Shown: positions 61,601-64,000 of the stretch, piece after piece
Layout of the letters: each line of letters opens with the position of its first letter
Position numbering within the stretch: position 1 is the stretch's first letter
Notes under the pieces: generated by a model
The model's database searches: none
What the model was told of the DNA's origin: nothing
The model's input: the letters and a program-made list of their open reading frames with translations, nothing else
Program-made: the position numbers and the translations under genes
Assembly (NCBI RefSeq): GCF_020184175.1
Contig: NC_065533.1
Coordinates: 3,804,695-3,868,694, forward strand
DNA: 64,000 bases
Direction of reading: 5' to 3'
Origin: Aphis gossypii
Lineage: Eukaryota > Arthropoda > Insecta > Hemiptera > Aphididae

Positions 61601-61723
61601 GTTTATAAATACCAAAAAAAATCTTTTTGCGGAACAAATCTAATAATAATTTTTTTCTTATGATTTTTTTTTTTTATCAGGTTGTGCTTCCAATAATATT
61701 TTATAGTTAATAAATAATTATAG
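58601..61723. other. AT-rich non-coding stretch
   Basis: No gene. A nested palindrome (TGATCAATTGATCAATTGAT) lies at about 58897-58916. A good-looking GGTAAGTGAG donor at about 60098 has stops in all frames just upstream. Confidence 0.45.
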
Positions 61724-62518
61724 TGGAGAATTCCATTCAATTTGATGAGATATGACATTACGAATGTTACACCAGGTATTATGATATTACCAGATACACC
61801 TATAATGCATCAAATAAAACTTATACAACTCAGTACTGAGTTTAAGAAAATAAAAGAGTTTTTATCTATCAATATGCTACCTATTACAACCAAAAAGGTG
61901 TGTTTAAATTTAAAAAAAAAAAAAACAACTTCGTTAAATCAATACATAACTCTACGATTTACTCATGTGTTAAGTTATTATACAAAGGACATTTTTTAAC
62001 ATACAACTTAAATTATGTTTGTATATTTTATTCATATATTATACTTAGTACAACAAGGAAAACTAAATAATTTAAGTAGGTACGTAGAATTCACCTTTTA
62101 GTGTCAATTGGTATGTGTATAATGAAATACAATACGTCTTTTTAACATCCAATATGTTTCCAAGTTATTTTTAAACTTTTGCCACAAATAAATACTCCAT
62201 CAGCAGTGCTTAGAAAAAAAAACCCCATTGTTAAAAATCGGATTTACCGTTATTTGTTTGACATTTAAACGTTAGAGAAATACATCACTCGTGTATAGAA
62301 ATGATTTAAAAACTACTCAAGTTATATAATTATTTGTATAACTATTGTGCTGTATAGTTGTTTACATTTTTACATTTTTTATTTTAAAAATTACATCAAT
62401 TTTACAGTATATAAACTATCAATAGTTTAACATAAATAAAATAAAAACTTATCAAACATTTTTTTTTTATTTGCAGACATATACTTTAATATTAAAATAT
62501 ATAAAACGGGAAATCTGA
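61724..62518 (+). CDS. Candidate 3' end of a two-exon gene, function unknown
   Basis: The first exon (61724-61897) follows an AG and is exactly 58 codons in phase 0. It reads WRIPFNLMRYDITNVTPG, IMILPDTPIMHQIKLIQLS, TEFKKIKEFLSINMLP and ITTKK, ending at AAG with donor GTGTGT (61898). After a 579-base intron, a very strong acceptor (long T run then TTTGCAG, AG at 62475-62476) opens a phase-0 terminal exon reading TYTLILKYIKREI and stopping at 62516-62518. An AATAAA poly(A) signal follows at 62689-62694. Frame, both splice sites and the poly(A) signal agree, which makes this one of the better gene candidates. An ATG inside exon 1 (61745) has a weak context; an earlier exon is more likely. No domain is recognised. 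Without homology it remains a prediction. Confidence 0.38.
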
Positions 62519-63288
62519 AATATTTTGTGTTGGAAATGTCGTAGTTTTTATATAATAAGATTATTATGAAAACTTTACACGCTAAGGACTTTGCTTAAAA
62601 ATTGATTTTTTTTTTCAAATTGTATTTATTTCTAATGTAGTTTATAATTAATGTCTAGACATCTATGAAAAAAATCTATCAACAACATAATAAATGAAAA
62701 CACTTTTAGTTTGATAAAAATATATAGTACAACGGAAATAATTAATTTTTCATCAGAATAGAAAAATAAACTGAAATTTACGTAATATCAGTAATAACGA
62801 TACACGATTTTTAGTTTATATACATAATAAATTATAATAATATGTACAATTAAATCAATTTTGTTTCTTTCTTAAAAATGATTTAAATTAATATTTAAAA
62901 TTTAGCAGGTGATACGTTTAAGTTTTTAATACATTATGTTATAAAAATTATTAATTTTACTCTTATAACTTATATCACACGTTAACTAAATTTTAGTATT
63001 TTTATTTTAGACATCATTACAAATGTGTATTATAGGTATCTAATACATTTCATTCACAAATGTTCCACTAATTTTTAGATTTGAAAAATATTGTTGATCC
63101 CTAATGTTAGTTTAGTTTGTACTTGATTTTATAGATATAATTAGAAACTAAAATTCCAATGTTATTAAACAAATATTATTCAATGTCATTTATTTTTTAG
63201 ACTTTTAAAAAAGATATATTTTATGACTAAATTAGTCCATAATCTATAATCTGAAACATATTTATAATTTTAAAATCTGACAGAATGA
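62519..63288. other. Likely 3' UTR then AT-rich non-coding
   Basis: Contains the AATAAA at 62689-62694 that could end the preceding candidate transcript; otherwise nothing recognised. Confidence 0.35.
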
Positions 63289-63378
63289 CAAAAAAGTGAT
63301 TGGACAATACAGACGTGGTTAGGCATAACGAGAAAAGATGTTGCAGAGATGGATGCTAGGGTAGAAATTAATTTATGA
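63289..63378 (+). pseudogene. Possible non-LTR retrotransposon C-terminal relic
   Basis: A short open frame reads SDWTIQ then TWLGITRKDVAEMDARVE and ends TGA at 63376-63378. The tail of many RTE/CR1/Jockey-class reverse transcriptases has a G-R-P-x-x-T/R-W-x-x-x-I/V-x-x-D segment followed by an acidic stretch and DR-x-x-WR. The TW, I and RKD spacing here fits, but the GRP and WR landmarks are missing. It is therefore at most a 29-codon fragment of a dead element. GC is locally raised. Confidence 0.28.
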
Positions 63379-64000
63379 AAGAACAGAGTCATAGTAGGAT
63401 CATAAACTAATAACAACATTATAATAATATTTCGTTATGTTTAAGTTATTCTATTGATATTATTGACATTATGACTCAGAAAGAACCCAACTCTTATTAA
63501 TTAAAATTAAAACATAACAAAACAAAATAAAAATACATTTTAAACATGCGTTATATATATTTTAAAATTCCAAGTAGAGTAATGAATACATTTTACTTCT
63601 AAATCTATAAATAATATATAAAATTATTATAAATGCTTTCTAAGACATTATTTTTGATTTTTTCACAATGTTTAGAGGTTAAATAATACTTAAATATACT
63701 AATTCTAAACTTATAATTCTGTAAATGTTAGAATTTTGTATTATTAATTTAGATGGTATAACAAAAAATGGGAGAAACAATTTTTATTTTAAGGATGTAG
63801 GTATACGCATTTAATATACGAGTAGTGGTCGAGTACCTATGAATGTAATATGAAAATATTATTATATAAGCACATGAATACCTTAATTAAACAACATTTT
63901 GTATGGAGACAATTTGAATTTAGGATACGAGCGACCAATGACCATAAATTTAAATACAAGAATATGAACATTTTAATTACACCTTGTATACGTTTATGTA
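63379..64000. other. AT-rich non-coding stretch
   Basis: Nothing recognised. Confidence 0.5.

Overview
This window looks like nuclear DNA from an insect, most likely an aphid (Hemiptera, Aphididae). Both strands are very AT-rich with few long ORFs. There are hAT miniature elements with exact 8-bp target duplications, decayed Tigger-like and Mutator-like transposase pieces, and several copies of a long non-coding repeat built around the phrase GATTCTGAAC that I associate with aphid genomes. The aphid assignment is inference; I ran no database search. No complete, recognisable gene is present. I see no convincing rRNA, tRNA, CRISPR array or bacterial-type gene.

Layout. 0-8.2 kb: AT-rich, with a possible two-exon piece at 445-758, a phase-matched two-exon small ORF at 5745-6069, and a decayed coding-like fragment at 7934-8192. 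8.2-21.3 kb: mostly empty, with a GC-elevated block near 15 kb, an exon-like ORF carrying a TAATCCGATTA homeodomain-type site near 19.8 kb, and a signal-peptide-like ORF at 21.1 kb. 23.6-24.5 kb: a fold-back element followed by a hAT MITE. 25.57-26.69 kb: the strangest block, a GC-rich island with five roughly 64-bp tandem repeats, a long hairpin and a histone-type 3' stem-loop. 30.7 kb: a second hAT MITE. 34.8-35.6 kb: GC-shifted DNA with three exon-like ORFs. 38.6-41.1 kb: repeat fragment, Tigger-like relic, Mutator-like relic. 42.6-47.2 kb: a CpG-rich promoter-like zone followed by the best protein-domain match, an exon resembling a TFIIS N-terminal/LEDGF-type helical domain (46500-46693). 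48-53.4 kb: copies of the long repeat. 56.5-57.9 kb: two hAT elements, one with an internal reading frame. 61.7-62.7 kb: a phase-consistent two-exon candidate with a poly(A) signal. 63.3 kb: a possible non-LTR retrotransposon tail.

Confidence is high only for the hAT elements with matching duplications, the tandem array, the fold-back and the repeat family. The candidate exons rest on reading frame, splice signals and residue pattern. In DNA this AT-rich, ORFs of 60-100 codons arise by chance several times per window, so each is flagged as uncertain. Nothing ties the genes into one pathway. The window reads as a gene-poor intergenic or long-intron region shaped by transposons.
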